DNA of 64,000 nt from Aptenodytes patagonicus (GCF_965638725.1 NC_134970.1:7980001-8044000); one strand, 5' to 3'; positions 35,536 to 48,560 are shown, counted from the first letter of the stretch. The notes: generated by a model from the letters alone, not told the origin. Translations and numbers: made by a program.

Positions 35536-35991
35536 TGTCGCGGAGGCTCATGTCATCCAATTAGGCGGGTGATAGATTGAAAAATAAACTTTATTTTAAC
35601 CAAAATTGTTTAGCAGAAAACTAACTAGAAATGAGGCGTCAACACTCCGACAACATCAGTAAACCACAGGTTCAGGATGGCGTAGGAGGGATTAATACTG
35701 CACAGCCGGCTTTAGAAATGCGGATCCAAAATGTGCACAATCACTCAGCTATAAGATGAGGGCTCTCAACCTCGAGGAGTTTCCTTGGGTGGCGTCCCGA
35801 CCCAAGGGGAGAGTCCCTGACTGCAGACCCGCTGCTCCGAGGAGGACCGGCTCAACTTGCCCTCCGGCGGGGCTCCATTTATACCCTAGTCGAATCTGAT
35901 CTGTGGTCAATTCGAATTGGCTGAGGGCCTTAACCTTCCTACTCCTCACCCGAGGTGTATATGATGGTCTTAATGCCCCCAGTCTTTGTCA
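35536..35991 (-). mobile_element. Retroviral LTR, minus strand
   Basis: 456 bases bounded TG...CA on the minus strand. It has a TATA box (reverse of CCATTTATACC near 35876-35886) and a polyadenylation signal (TTTATT at 35590-35595 on +). With the leader at 35341-35532 it forms the left part of an ERV whose coding region is missing. It shares an 18-base identity and a looser core of about 65 bases with the LTR at 22099-22645. Confidence 0.7.
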
Positions 35992-38900
35992 GGGCAGGTG
36001 CACCAGCCACAGCCCCGTCCAACCTCAATGATTCTGTGAAATCCAGACACAGAGATCTACTTTGGAATCACCATGAGAAGTTTAGTTACCAAACAAACCG
36101 ATGGGAAAGATGTGTGGTAATACTCATGTGCGCGCACACCACGTGCAATTCCGTGAGACTTTAAAGCACTTTGAAAACAGCAAGCTCAAATGGGTTTTGC
36201 CGTCAGCCTCAAGCCGAGAGGCAGCATTCATCAGCCAACGCAGAGGAACAGGCTGGGAGTCAGCTAGAAAACTGTTCCCAGTTCTTCCTTTGTCATCCCT
36301 GGCTCAGGTGTGCAAGCCTGTGCACTGCTTTGCCTAGTTGCCGAGTTCTCATCCCGCTGCGATTCCACAGATAATGTGAACACAAAGGAGTTAAACAGGA
36401 AGACCTCTAGTTAATGGCATGGGAACCTGAAAGCTTATGACAACTTTTCTCCAAATATGGGCAATGCTGCTTAGATTCTGTCACCTAAGGAAGAGAAGGA
36501 AGAAGACAAATGGGGCAAAGGATTACACAGGAATGAAATATCAGGAAGGTACAAGAGACATTAAAAATATTGATAGGGGCCCTGGAAGACTACGTTGTAG
36601 TCAACTGACCTGTCCATACCCGACCGTGGGCATGAGGTCGCTGCTCCGACTTCCACTCTTCTCCCCTTCCCTGTCTCTTCCGCTGCAGTACTTTCTGACA
36701 TTTCATTTCTTCTCTTGACCTTCAGGACATTGCAAACTCGGTATTGACTAAATTTGATTTTGACCTTTCTGTTTTAGAACAAAATTCAGAGTCAATTACA
36801 TTCCTATTTCGCAAAATTGTTCACGTTTATACAACGAAAACCAAAAAATGATTCAGGAGTAAGAGAGTAGCTTCCTTCTTCAAACAGAAGAGAGGCACTG
36901 AGAGGCCATCCAGAGAATTATGCTCAACAGTTTTAAACAAAAAGTACTGCTTTCCAGGACATCCTATTTGCTCCATCTTCAGAGGAGGGCCTAGGAATGT
37001 AATTAGCAGGAATGTAATGCTAGCAGACATAGAAGAAATTCTTTTGGGGAATTTGGACGTGACATCTTCACTAATTCACTCCCTCTTCAGACACTTACCC
37101 ATACTGAAAACAAACCCACCCTGAGCTCTCATTAAACAAAAACTTTCCAAATAAGCTTAACTTTGTTGTTTATGACATATACAGTACCTAGGAAACTACT
37201 TAATTATTCAGAAATATCGACCTCATACAGACTCTCACAGTGAAGAAACCATTGGACAGCTCAGCTCAGACTTGCAGAAAATACATCTAACTGAAGCCGG
37301 CAGGGCTGTCGGGTCCTGAGGCAGGACCTCATTCAAAGTCCACTGGGATTGACAGGAAGATTTCTCGCAATTTGGAGGGTTCTAGGTGAGAATTCAGTGC
37401 CACTTTACATTGCCTGACTGACACCTAGAAACAGGAGAACTGTAGCATTGCCTATATAGATACATTCTGCTTCTCCAGACTATTTTGAATATAAATTTAC
37501 AAAAAAAAATCCAAAACAACAAAACAGAAACACACACACAACTTACAAGCTCGTAACTGCCCTTGTTTACGTCTTTACCTGTAACAGAGGTATTATAAAA
37601 TTTGGTGAATATTTAGACTGGACTTTCTTTAACCAACTTAAAAGTACACTTTTGCATTGCACCTCACCTTCTGAGAACAAGATAAACTACTTAGAAACAA
37701 TGCTGGACTTGCATATGCTATGCTGAAATTGAAAAACAGCAAATACAGCTCTTTCAGAACTAGAATTCCTGGCTATGAATACCACATGTCGATGGGACGG
37801 GGACAATTGCTTTTCTTGAAGGAGACGAAGGAGTCTTCAGAAGAGAAGGAACCGAAGAACTGTGAGCATCACTCTGTGTTTTGGGCACCAGGTGGAAGAT
37901 GCAAGGACATCTGGAGCATAGCCTCCAGCAGAGAATATTGGCCAGCTAACCTCTGACGCATGGGATCAATACGTATTTTCCTGGAGAAAAATCCCTGCCA
38001 ACAGAAACTCGAAACATCAGTGCCTGAAAGTAACAGGACGTTATGCTGTGCATAATTTTAGAATAGCAACGCTGTACAACTATCTGGGGAGGGCAATTAA
38101 ATACTGGAGCAAGGCGTACAGGACAGTGAGTGAATTCTCCACGTTTAGAAGTTTTTACATCCAAACATGGTATGTTTGATAGGGGACGCTACACGCAAGC
38201 AAATGGGTGAGACTAAGAAATGAATCGTGGTCCCTTTTATAAAGGAGACCAGACTAAGCAGTCGTAAGAAAAAACAGCAACTTTTCTCAGGGACCAATAA
38301 TCGGAACAGGAAATAGTAAGAACAAACACTCAGTTTTCACAACAGAGGAGGTTAAATGTAGAGTCCCACAGGGGTCTCAGCTGGGGCCTGAGGCTGTTCA
38401 GGGAATTCACAGAAAACCTGGAAAATGAGACACTAGTGAGGTGAGAACATTTGCCAATTATACGAAAGACGTTACTACCATTACTACCAGTGTTACAATC
38501 AGTATTTAGAAAAACAAATGCATTCTTTCTTTAGGAAAACAGAAACAAAGAGCGTGAAGTTCAATGTCAACAAACGTAGTCGAGCACAAGGAAGAAAAAC
38601 ATGCATTCCATATGCATGTGCTGGCTCCAGCCTAGCTACTGACATGAAAGAATGAAGGTTGGGAGCCACTGGGCATTGCTTCATAAAAATACTAGCTGAA
38701 GAATCAGCAATGGCTGAAAAGGCAAAGAGAGATTCAGGACACTGTAGAAAAGCAATACAGGACAAAAGAGAACGCATTGTTCTGCTCTATTTCAAATCCA
38801 CCGTACAGCCATACTGCACGCAGTTTTGCTCCCTCTAATTCAAAGATACAGTAGATGAAGGGAAAGTGAAAAGCAAGATACAGATCACAGATGTTTCCAG

Positions 38901-41900
38901 AAATCATCCAAACGTAACCATAGTGACTTACCACAAGATACGTTTTGCTGAAATGAGTTGAGTTCTCGATACACAGTGCAAATGTGTAAGGCACAAGATG
39001 GACATTCTCATGTTTCAATCTCATCTTTAATACTCTCTCCCATTTACTCAAACCTGAGAACAACGATAAGACTTAAGAACAAAGCACTGACATTTCAAAG
39101 GAGCAGGAGTCCTGACAACGTCTTCTTGTAAAGCTTCAAAAGTCACACCACACTGAACAGATGTATAAGGGAGCAAATACAACCTGTCGGTGTGAACTTT
39201 GTGAAAAAACACTAGTAACGCATTACAAGAAACACTCAGCCAGGTGACACTCTCCCATCAGTCACGTGTATTAATAGTGTTGTGTTTCCTTGACTGCATT
39301 TGCCTTCAGTCCCGACATCCTCCCACAAGAAACAACGTGCCAGGCTCTTCCAACCCGAGGAAGAAAACCTCATCAGCTTTCCTAACCAAAAAGTAATTCT
39401 TCTAAAAATTATTTTTAAAGTTGAAAAGGACTAGGATTCGTAGGAGTAGCATCAGTACATTTACCTCACAGTTCAAAATGGGAGGAAAAAACATAATTGA
39501 CATGACAACCGCCACAGTTACAGACGTTACAGAACAGTTACAGTTACGGACGCTCCTTCCTGGGGGGGCAGTTCTGACACCAAGGAGCTCATGCGTGCAA
39601 GAACGGATGACGCTAGACAGCAGTCTCCTTACATGCCTCTGATCTCAGGAAGAAACAGGTAAAATGAATACTTTCAGTCCGTTTGCTAGCAGAAACTGAC
39701 ATCCTGAGGACTGGCGATGGAGCCCAAGACTTGCCTAGATGAAACCTGACACAATCGGTTCCTTTAAGGGATGAAATTGGTCGTTTGAGTTTGGCTTCAA
39801 GGACTCCCACAGCTGGTGATTAACTAAGATTTACGCTACAGCCCGACACACAGATTGCAGGACAACTCATCGCGCCAGGCCTCTGAGCTTGCAGTTCTCA
39901 TCGGGGCCCAGTGCTGGCTGAGCATGTGGGTGGACTTCCAAGTTCCAGAAATACATACTCGTGAATCAAACGCTCCTCAAGCACGCAGGCAAAACTAGCT
40001 GAGCTTTCGAGAAGCAAAGCAACAACGAGCCTTTGTTTGTTTGGGTGCTTCCTGCCTGAAGAGGCTCTTGGCTACTTTCTCGTCCTGGCAGTAACAGGAG
40101 TAAGTTGCTATCACACATACCAGCTTCTGACAGAGGAAGAGGACGACCTCGTTCTTGCCTGTCATTACGAGGTGTGGCAATAAGGCAGTCTTCCAAGACT
40201 GGGAGGCGGAAACGCCTGGGTGTTCATTACTCCGGGGCACCCAGAATCACAGGAGATGATGCCAGAGGGCCTGATCTGATTCACAAATTGACACACCTTA
40301 GGACGGAAGAGGCCTCTCATTCAACTAACTTACTTTTCTCTTCAACAAGAGCATCAGGAGAGTAACTTCTTCTTAACCCTTTACACTACAGCAACTACAA
40401 CAGAAACATTAATTAACGGTTACCATTTCTTTAATTTAATTATTGTCAATTCAAATTAATAAGCTGCAGAATATGCAGCAGACATGGCTAAATTCTGTCC
40501 AGTTGCGCAGGCAGGAAGAAAGAGATGAAGGCTAGCTGGGCCCTTGGTGCACTCTGATGAAAGAACATCTAGGAGGAGGAGCCTGTAGTAAAGCTGCCGG
40601 CCAGAATAATCCAATCTCAAATGCCTCAGCACTTACATACCAAAAGTGAAATCCCCAGGAAACTACACTCAGCAAAACCTGTGCATGCCAATATTCAAAT
40701 ATTAGCTTCTCTATGCCTATGCTGTGCAATGGCACAAAGCTTTTACAGCGCTGTCTTTTGAGAGCAGGCCAGACTGACGGCAGCTAAATGCCCCTGTAAA
40801 CTTTAGGCTAGAAGGAAAAACTCTGGTGGCTGGTCCCAAAGGAGTAAGGGGGATGAGCAAAATAAGGGGAATACTGCGTGGAGGACATTTGCTTCACCCT
40901 TATTTCTAGACTACAAAGACTACATTGAAGACGGGACTGGGATAACTGCATGACAATCCTGCAGGCTTTGTGTGTTCAAAAGCCTGTCTAGGCTTCCGGC
41001 TACCTCACCTCAACTACTTCTCCTCGTAAAACTCACTCTGTGAGGTGCTTTTTGCTTCTCGCCGCCATCTATGTGGGTACGTAAGCACATACTCACGCTT
41101 GCTCCCACCCAAGAACAACTTTTATACTCAACATCCCTCTAGGCAACATAAGATTTCATGGGAACACTATCCTGTTCTCTCAAGTTCAAGCTCAAACTTC
41201 TTCCTATACAGACTGAAGACGGCTTTGCAGGTACAATCCGTCCCCAGAGTCTCACGGATGTGATTTAGTCCTAGTGTACCTTACAAGAAAACTACTGCGG
41301 TCTTCTCTACTAGTGGGCCAACGTTGCTGAGCCTGTAAGGAGTGTTTTACGTTTTATTAACCTTTCTGAGCAATGCGCTAGCTTTGCTTGCAATCGCACT
41401 CGGTGGCCTTCCTGGGACTTTATATAGACACGTTCATTTTCTCTGGCTAAGTCTGATTTGGAACGCAGGGGTGTTCATCTGAAAACACTGCAGAACACTC
41501 TTTTCACATCAGTTCTCTCTGGTGAAGGCAACAACTGCGGAGGATCTTCAGCTAACGTAAAGCTGCAAAGCTCAAAGGAGTTGTACTCCAGCGAAAGATC
41601 TGCACACTACTAGACATGAATGTCGAATTAAGCAATGCCCAACAGATACAAGTCATCGAATCTTTTCTTTTGTGAGTAGGAAAGAAAGGATACACAGAAA
41701 GATAGGGAAGTGGTCTGTAGAAAATGGATGTAAATCATCAAGATTTCCAGGGATTATTCGAATCGCTTCCTGGAGAGGCCAAAAAAAGGAAGGAAGGAAG
41801 AATAGTAACAATACAGCCACAATTCCACTGTCAAGTACAGTTTCAAGGCTTGGGAAAAATTTAAAATTCCTTTACAGTTTGCATGAATCATGGAAGAGCA

Positions 41901-44900
41901 GGTTCGCGATATTTTGCTGTTCTTCCTCCCCTTCTTCGCCCCGCTCCCTCCCATCACCTTAGAGTGCACCGCACTAACAGACTCATAGAAATTGAAGGGA
42001 ATGAGCATCTTAATCTTGAATTAACATAGAAGCATTACTATGGAGAGTGGAGGTGTGCTTTTAAACTTAAGAAGTTGTAAATGTAAGAAGTCTCCTTTTT
42101 TCCAGCAAAACACATGTAGGATTGACCTGTTTCAAAAATAAACATATTCCTCTTTTTCTGAATATTGACCCAACTCAGTTACAAAGGAACTGTAATTCAG
42201 CCCCAACAAATGCCTGCTTTACGAACGGGAAACTTTTTCTCGTAACACCTTTCAAGACCTTTCTAGTAACACCATAATTTTCCATATCAATTGAAATCAG
42301 CACGTTTTCTTCAATAATATTTATAATGCCATTACTGTACTCTGAAGATTTTTTTTAAATTAAGAAACAGGAGCATTTTTAAGCAGGCAATAGATTTGTC
42401 TCATTTCCTCGGGAATGGAAGGGGCTTTCTTCTGTCTCAGGAAGAAGATGGCAACAACAGAACTCATTGTTTGTGACCAAGCACCTCTGTCTTCCAGGCT
42501 ATCGCGATGCCATTCTGCTCAAGGGACTAAAAGACGGAACCGGCAGGACGTGTCCCTTAATCCCCTCCACGGTGCAAACCTGCAGAGGAACGGGCCTTCA
42601 CAGCATTGGAGCTAGGCCCTGTGATGCTGGGAGTTGTGTACGGCCTGCATCAAACTGCGTTCCCAAAGAGTAACTACATCTTTTGTAAGCCATCTTCTCA
42701 AAAGTTGTTTGCTGCTAGGTATCGGCCAACAATAAAACGCACAGGGAGAGAGAAGGTCTTAAAGAAAATGCGAACCCATTAAAAAGTAAACAAATCACAC
42801 AAATGTCCCTTGGAAATAAGTAAATGAAGTGGAGCGTAAGGAATTATGGCATGCAACTATTCTCTGGTCTATGCTCTGGTAGGCAGCCATTCTCATGTCC
42901 TCCACATTCAGGGGCCCCAGCCAGATCTTGCTCAGAGATGAGAACTTTCCTTCCTCTTCAGAAAGGCTCTCTCCTTGCTTGACACGGAACAAGTTAATGA
43001 AAGGAATTACACAGCGCCCCGCAGCAGAAGGACAGATACCACCCACCCAAGACTTCTGCTGTGGTCATGAAATCTTCATGAATCAGCAGGGAAACAAAAG
43101 TACGATTCAGGAAGGGACGTTGCCGTGGTGACGAGGAAACAACGGTGGAAAGAATGGAAGAAAGCAAGGCACCACCCAGGGCCTCAGGACAAGGATGTCG
43201 GAGCTGCTACCTGACTGCGGGGGGATTCATTGGTTGGGTTGGGGGGAGCTTGGGGAGGAGGGGTTGATTATTTTCTTTTAAGCCTGGAGTGTAGAGATGC
43301 AAAAACGGAGTCATCTTTGAATCGTTAAGGGAAGAACCTTCATTGTTACTTGTTTTTCTCTGGGGATTCAGGAGACCTTCAGTGAAGACGGCCTTCCTCT
43401 ACCAAAAGCCTGCGCACACGGGTAGGCAATCAGCTCTACGATCAGCTGGGATCAGCTCTCGCAACTCTTTCAATGTTCTTTTGGGAACCTGTCCTCAGAT
43501 CGGTCACCATCTTATTGTGGGCAAAAGGAGTTTCACTTCCCAAATCTGCAGGCTAACCGACAGCATTGCTTTGGGCATAAGGCTATGTAGGCACTTGGGA
43601 CTTACTCCTTTACTCTCTCTTATGAACTGGGAGTGAATCCAGATGCTTTCAATAAGCAACCTGTATTCACCACAAACCATGACACGATGGGGAAGAGTTT
43701 CACGAGTTTCGCTGTAAAAGGAGTTGCTTTTGCTATATGTTTGACCATGTTGATCTTCCTCTCCAAAATCAACACAGAGAACAAAACAAGGAGGAAGGTT
43801 AATCCTCCTGGATCTGACGCTATTCCAGCAAAATGCTAATAAGCAAAGCTAAAGAAACAATTGCGTTTCTATTCATCCCAAAATAAAGTCATGCAGCAGA
43901 ATTTCAAAGAGCCGGCCTACTGCTACAAAGGAAAAAGGAGACCAGCGTTGCACGACATTTAACGTAGCTTCAGGTCTGGAGACAGCCTAATTGGCATGAT
44001 GTTCATAGCGCATTCTCTTCAGTTCTTCTGCAGCTAACAGCAGTCACTTCCAGAGTAAACCCAGGCTCTGGCAATGGCTGTGCACGTCTGGTTGCAAAAG
44101 GAAATCCACTCCCACTCATAAAGCCACTCTACAGGCAGATGCTTGAGTCATTGCCTATGGCATTTTAGTCCTGCCGCAACCTCACTGGCATGAAAACAGG
44201 GTTGTCGGGATGGCACAATGCTGGTCTGTTTCTCTTATCAGCAGGGATACTTGCTGACTCAAAAGGATCTCAGTTTCAGCATGGTTGCCACCATCTGAAA
44301 AGAGATTTAACCTCAACAAGTTTACAAGACCTTCCAAAAGCCTTTGAGGGCATCAACCTTGAACTGCTGTCTGCTGACGATCACAGCCTTGAAGGATGTA
44401 CACAGGGAGCCAGATTATGCTGAGCCACTGCTTTGGGGTTTTTTTAATTACTATTTATGAATACCATCATTATTAATTATTTATCAGAGGCTGACACAGC
44501 AACAAATCCTCAACTTTCAGACCAAGTTTGAGCTCTACAGAACACTCCTTCAGCAGGACACGATCTATAAGCACCTGGTTTGGAATACTACCCTTAAACC
44601 TGAGCAGCTCCATCTTCTTGTGCCAGAGTAGCTCAAACTTCTGTGATTACTATAGCCCGCAGCCTCCAGGATTCTGAGTCCCCTCTCAAATTAAAAGCTC
44701 CAGAGCTCCTTGAGTGAGCTGGTCAAGGTTTTGCCCACTCGCAAAAGCACTTGCCCATCATCTCTGTGTTAATGTGACCAGCAGACACAAGCAGATTCCT
44801 CCAGGGCAATACCCTCAGGGAAAGTCTTTTTTTCACCTCTGAAAGATCACCCTCTTTTCTTGTTTGGCATCTCCCCCATCTCACCAGACCACTCAGCACC

Positions 44901-45429
44901 CTGTGCTTTCGTTACTTTGCTGGCTACTAACTAGGACTTCCTATCTGAGGCTTACCACACAACTGTTACCTCCCACAACCCTCCTATTCATTGTCCCCTG
45001 CACACCCAAAGGCTGTTTTCCTTTCTCTTCCTTGCATGCCTGTGGTACCACAGACTAAAATACGCTCCCTTCACTCTCATTTCTCAGCCTTGCCACTACA
45101 GTGCCTTCCAGAAGCTGAGACAAGCAGTTATGCGAAAAGTCCTGCTCAGCCCCTCCGCCTGCAAGGAGAGGCACGCTGTCCTGTTTCAAAACAACAGGAC
45201 AGGTTTGCCACGAACACATCTGAAACAGGAGTGGCAGTGGAAAGGGAACCTTGAGAGAAAAAATCCCGAGAGCACAACAAACATCTGCTGCCAGCAGCCA
45301 GTAAGAGCTTCCAAAGACTCTTCCTACGCCCACACTCGAGTGCCAGATTGCAAGGCCAGAGAAAGGCACATCGCTAACAGCAGACAGCCCAAGAAATAAG
45401 CACATACGTTGAGTACAGAGCTCCAAGGC
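35992..45429. other. AT-rich gene-free stretch
   Basis: Base composition drops sharply in GC compared with the flanks. All open frames are short. Near 35998-36040 is a probable tiny CR1 3' tail. Near 42795-43046 (minus) is an 83-codon frame with protein-like composition that I cannot assign. No splice-supported gene, RNA gene or array was seen. Confidence 0.55.
38360..38870 (+). mobile_element. Ancient, degenerate CR1-like LINE fragment
   Basis: Broken echoes of CR1 reverse transcriptase order are visible: a GSQLGPEAVQ-like stretch near 38370, then a KFNVNK-like stretch near 38560, then a region near 38790-38830 that resembles the RPHLEYCVQFW motif. All frames are interrupted. Confidence 0.4.
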
Positions 45430-46210
45430 TGTACTGGTTTTGACTGGGATAGAGTCAATTTTCTCCACAGTAGCTAGCATGAGGCTCTGTTTTGGATTTG
45501 TGCTGAAAAGAGTGCTGATAACACAGGGATGTTTTAGTTACTGCTGAGCAGTGCTTACACAGCGTCAAGGCCTTTGCTGCTTCTCACCCCACCCCACCAG
45601 CGAGCAGGCTGGGGGGTGTCCTGGTTTCGGCAGGGATAGAGTTAATTTCCTTCCTAGTAGCTGGTACACTGCTGTGTTTTGGATTTAGGGTGAGAACAAT
45701 GTTGATAACACACTGATGTTTTAGTTGTTGCTAGGTAGTGTTTACACTAGTCAAGGACTTTTCAGCTTCCCATGCTCTACCAACTGAGAAGGCTGGAGGG
45801 GCACAAGAAGCTGGGAGGGGGCACAGCCAGGACAGCTGACCCAAACTGGCCAAAGGGATATTCCATACCATGCGACGTCATGCTCAGCATATAAAGCTGG
45901 GGGAAGAAGAAGGAAGGGGGGGATGTTTGGAGCGATGGCGTTTGTCTTCCCAAGTAACCGTTACGCGTGACGGAGCCCTGCTTTCCTGGGGATGGCTCTA
46001 AACACCTGCCTGCCAGTGGAAAAGAGTGAATGAATTCCTTCTTTTGCTGCGCTTGCTTGCGTGGCTTTTGCTTTACTTGTTAAACCGTCTTCATCTCAAC
46101 CCACGGGTTTTCTTACTTTTACCCTTCCGATTCTCTCCCTCATGCCACTGCGGGGCAGTGAGTGAGCGGCCGTGTGGGGCTTAGCTGCCAGCAGGGGTTA
46201 AACAACTACA
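45430..46210 (+). mobile_element. Composite avian ERVL-type solo LTR
   Basis: 781 bases flanked by a perfect 5-bp target duplication, AAGGC at 45425-45429 and 46211-46215. The LTR start occurs twice: 45430-45616 begins TGTACTGG, and 45617 begins TGTCCTGG and runs on as a full LTR with a CATATAAAG box near 45889. The two 5' parts align over about 185 bases but differ at perhaps a quarter of positions. No internal coding region is present. Confidence 0.85.
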
Positions 46211-46869
46211 AAGGCTCTGGAGCTTCCCAGTTAAACACAAAATTTCAAAATACTGTCAGCAAAAACAGCCTCTTTTTCCACTGAAGCACAAAATCCGCAC
46301 ATGGCAGTGAAATAGGAGTGTTTTTTACAGCTCAGATTACTCTCTTAGGCCAATGCTCAGCGTATGCAAGTGCAGTAGCAACTTTTAAGTGACCACTTTC
46401 ACGGCCAGTGAAAGCAGGCAGGAAACAAGGAGCTCCCAAGATCTGAATTTAGGGTCTCCTATTAACTCCCTGCTACCTGCAGTCATCAAACTGCAGGCTG
46501 ACTTTTCAGCTTTAACATGCTTACCTGCTGAAGCTGCCATACCAGATTTTACATTTGTACACAAGCCTGCCTGCGTGAAGAAAGCTTGTTTCAGGCAAGG
46601 GACAGGTAAGTGGTTTCAATGACATCGTTCTTTCTCCCTGAATGCCAGCCTAGGGAAGGAGGAGAGTCAAAGGTAAATTACTAAAACCCTTCACCACATC
46701 TCATTCTGACAGACAAGAAGAAAAGATTACACGCAGTTTTTCCTCTAGAGGACATTTGCAGAGAGAACACGTTTCCTACCAGGATCTCCCACAAGTCAGA
46801 AAACCGCTGATTCAGTGTCCGTTCCAATCAAGCAGGGTATTTTTGAGCAGGGTTAGAGGACAGACTCCG
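46211..46869. other. Intergenic, nothing recognised
   Basis: Moderate GC sequence between the solo LTR and the CpG island; no gene or repeat was identified. Confidence 0.5.
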
Positions 46870-48250
46870 AGCTGATGGCTACCCGCCTTCAGCTGCACTG
46901 CTCCGGACATGTCACTGCCACCGTCCCTGAAGCTTTACAGGCCTCTTGCCCCGCGGGCTGGCAAGACAGCCCCGGCAGGCCTGTGTTGCAGCCCGTGACC
47001 GACACCACGCTGGGAGGGACACCCCCGGCTGCTGTGGGTCCCTGCAGCCCCTGCGGGTACAGCCAGGGGAAACGCGTTTCTCTCCGCACCCGCACATCTC
47101 CCCGGTGCCCCCCAGCCTCCGCCGGACAGCCACCGGCGGGAGGCAGTCCCCTGCTGCTCCCGCAGCGCCGGGGGCGGGAGGGCGGGGCCGGGGCTCGCCG
47201 GGCCTGCCGGGGGAAGGCCGGGACCCGCCGCGGACGCCGGCTCAGCGCCCCAGCCTGCTGAGAGGGGAGATGCCGCCGCCGCCGCCGCCGCCTCCTCAGC
47301 CCTTCTGCCGGCCTGCGAGGCCCCCGGCCAGCCCCCGCGCTGGCGACCACCGGGCAGCCCACCGCTCCAATGAAGGGGAGGAGCCCCCGCCACGGCCACC
47401 GGCTCCGCCGCGCCCGCCACCCGCCCTCGCCTCAGGCGGGGCCGGGCCGGGGCTGTGGCCGCAGCGGAGCCGAGCCGAGCCGAACGGAGCGGAGCGGAGC
47501 CGAGCCGAGCGCAGCCGAGCGGAGCCGAACGGAGCGGAGCCGAACAAAGCCGAGTGCAGCCGAGCCGAGCGCAGCCGAGCCGAGCCGAGCCGAGCGCAGC
47601 TGAGCCCAGCCGAGCCGAACAAAGCCGAGCGCAGCCGAGCCCAGCCGAACGAAGCCGAGCGGAGCCGGCAGAGGGCCGCGCCCCCCACCAGCGGCGCGGA
47701 GGTCCGCGCCCCGCCCCGCCGCTGGGCGAGGGGCCGGTGCCCGCCTGGGGCGGGGGACCCCCGCCGGGGCGGGGGGCGGCTGCAGACGAGGCCGGGCTCG
47801 CCTCGGGGTGCTGGTGGTGGCGACGGGCTGGCGGGCAGGACTGTGCTGCCCAGGGGCGCGTTGGCAGCCCTGCGTACCCGCGTCCTTCCAGCGGGCACAG
47901 CCCTGCCGCGGGTTTGGGGGAAAACGCCCCGACTGGCATGTTCGTGCCTTGAGCTGATCGGGTAGCTCCGAGCGCGACCGACTCCTGGCTGTGTGCGCCG
48001 GGACGTGGCCAAACTCTGAGCACCGGGGGCAGGGAATGGCCTCTGCGGTGTCTCTGGTGAAAGCTGCCCCGGGGGGGTGCGGGGGGGTCTCCTGGTCCAG
48101 GCAGAGATGCCTCCGTGAGGACGCCTGTGGAGGGGACCCCCGCCAGCACACCTCAGGCGGGGACGGGACAGCTTGTTGATGAGCTTTCTGACCAAGGGGG
48201 ACCCCGTTTCAGAGGCCCTGGCGACGCTCGCTCAGCAGCACCTTGCTGCA
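46870..48250. promoter_or_regulatory. CpG island
   Basis: Very high GC with dense CpG, including GCC triplet runs at 47271-47290 and G-runs able to form quadruplexes. Such islands usually mark promoters, but no exon with splice support is seen on either side. Overlapping frames of 339 (+) and 404 (-) codons are products of base composition and the pentamer repeat. Confidence 0.6.
47460..47672 (+). repeat. GAGCC-type pentanucleotide repeat
   Basis: About 40 units of GAGCC and variants (GAACG, GAGCG, GAACA) in tandem. Because 5 and 3 share no factor, all three frames stay open as cycling SRAEP-like peptides, which explains the long spurious frames. Confidence 0.93.
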
Positions 48251-48337
48251 TCATTTGCACAACAGGACTCTGGGCAGGTCCCTGGGGACGCTGGGGACTG
48301 GCCCCAGCTGCAGGTGGGAAGGGTGGACATGGCATGG

Positions 48338-48360
48338 CGTGACGTGACGTGACGTGACAT
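48338..48360 (+). repeat. TGACG tandem repeat
   Basis: Four GTGAC units in a row just downstream of the CpG island, each containing the TGACG half-site recognised by CREB/ATF proteins. Too short to call a real element. Confidence 0.5.
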
Positions 48361-48560
48361 GGCACAAAGTGCCCCGTGTGCCCCAGCTCGGCAACCCCTT
48401 TCCAGCCCTGGCGCAGGCGTGGGAGTGGGCAGGGGGGCAGGACGTGCTGGTGGCGGGTGCTGGAGGTGGCCGGGGCTGTGCTGCAGAGGTGGCGTGGCAG
48501 CTGTGGGGGAGGCTCCAGGAGACGTCTGACCTGCCGCCAGGGAGGCTGGGGGTCGATCCT

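Noticed and set aside
46935-48149. Long frames of 339 (+), 404 (-) and 299 (-) codons
   Set aside because: They arise from the CpG island and the GAGCC pentamer, which keeps all frames open as cycling low-complexity peptides.
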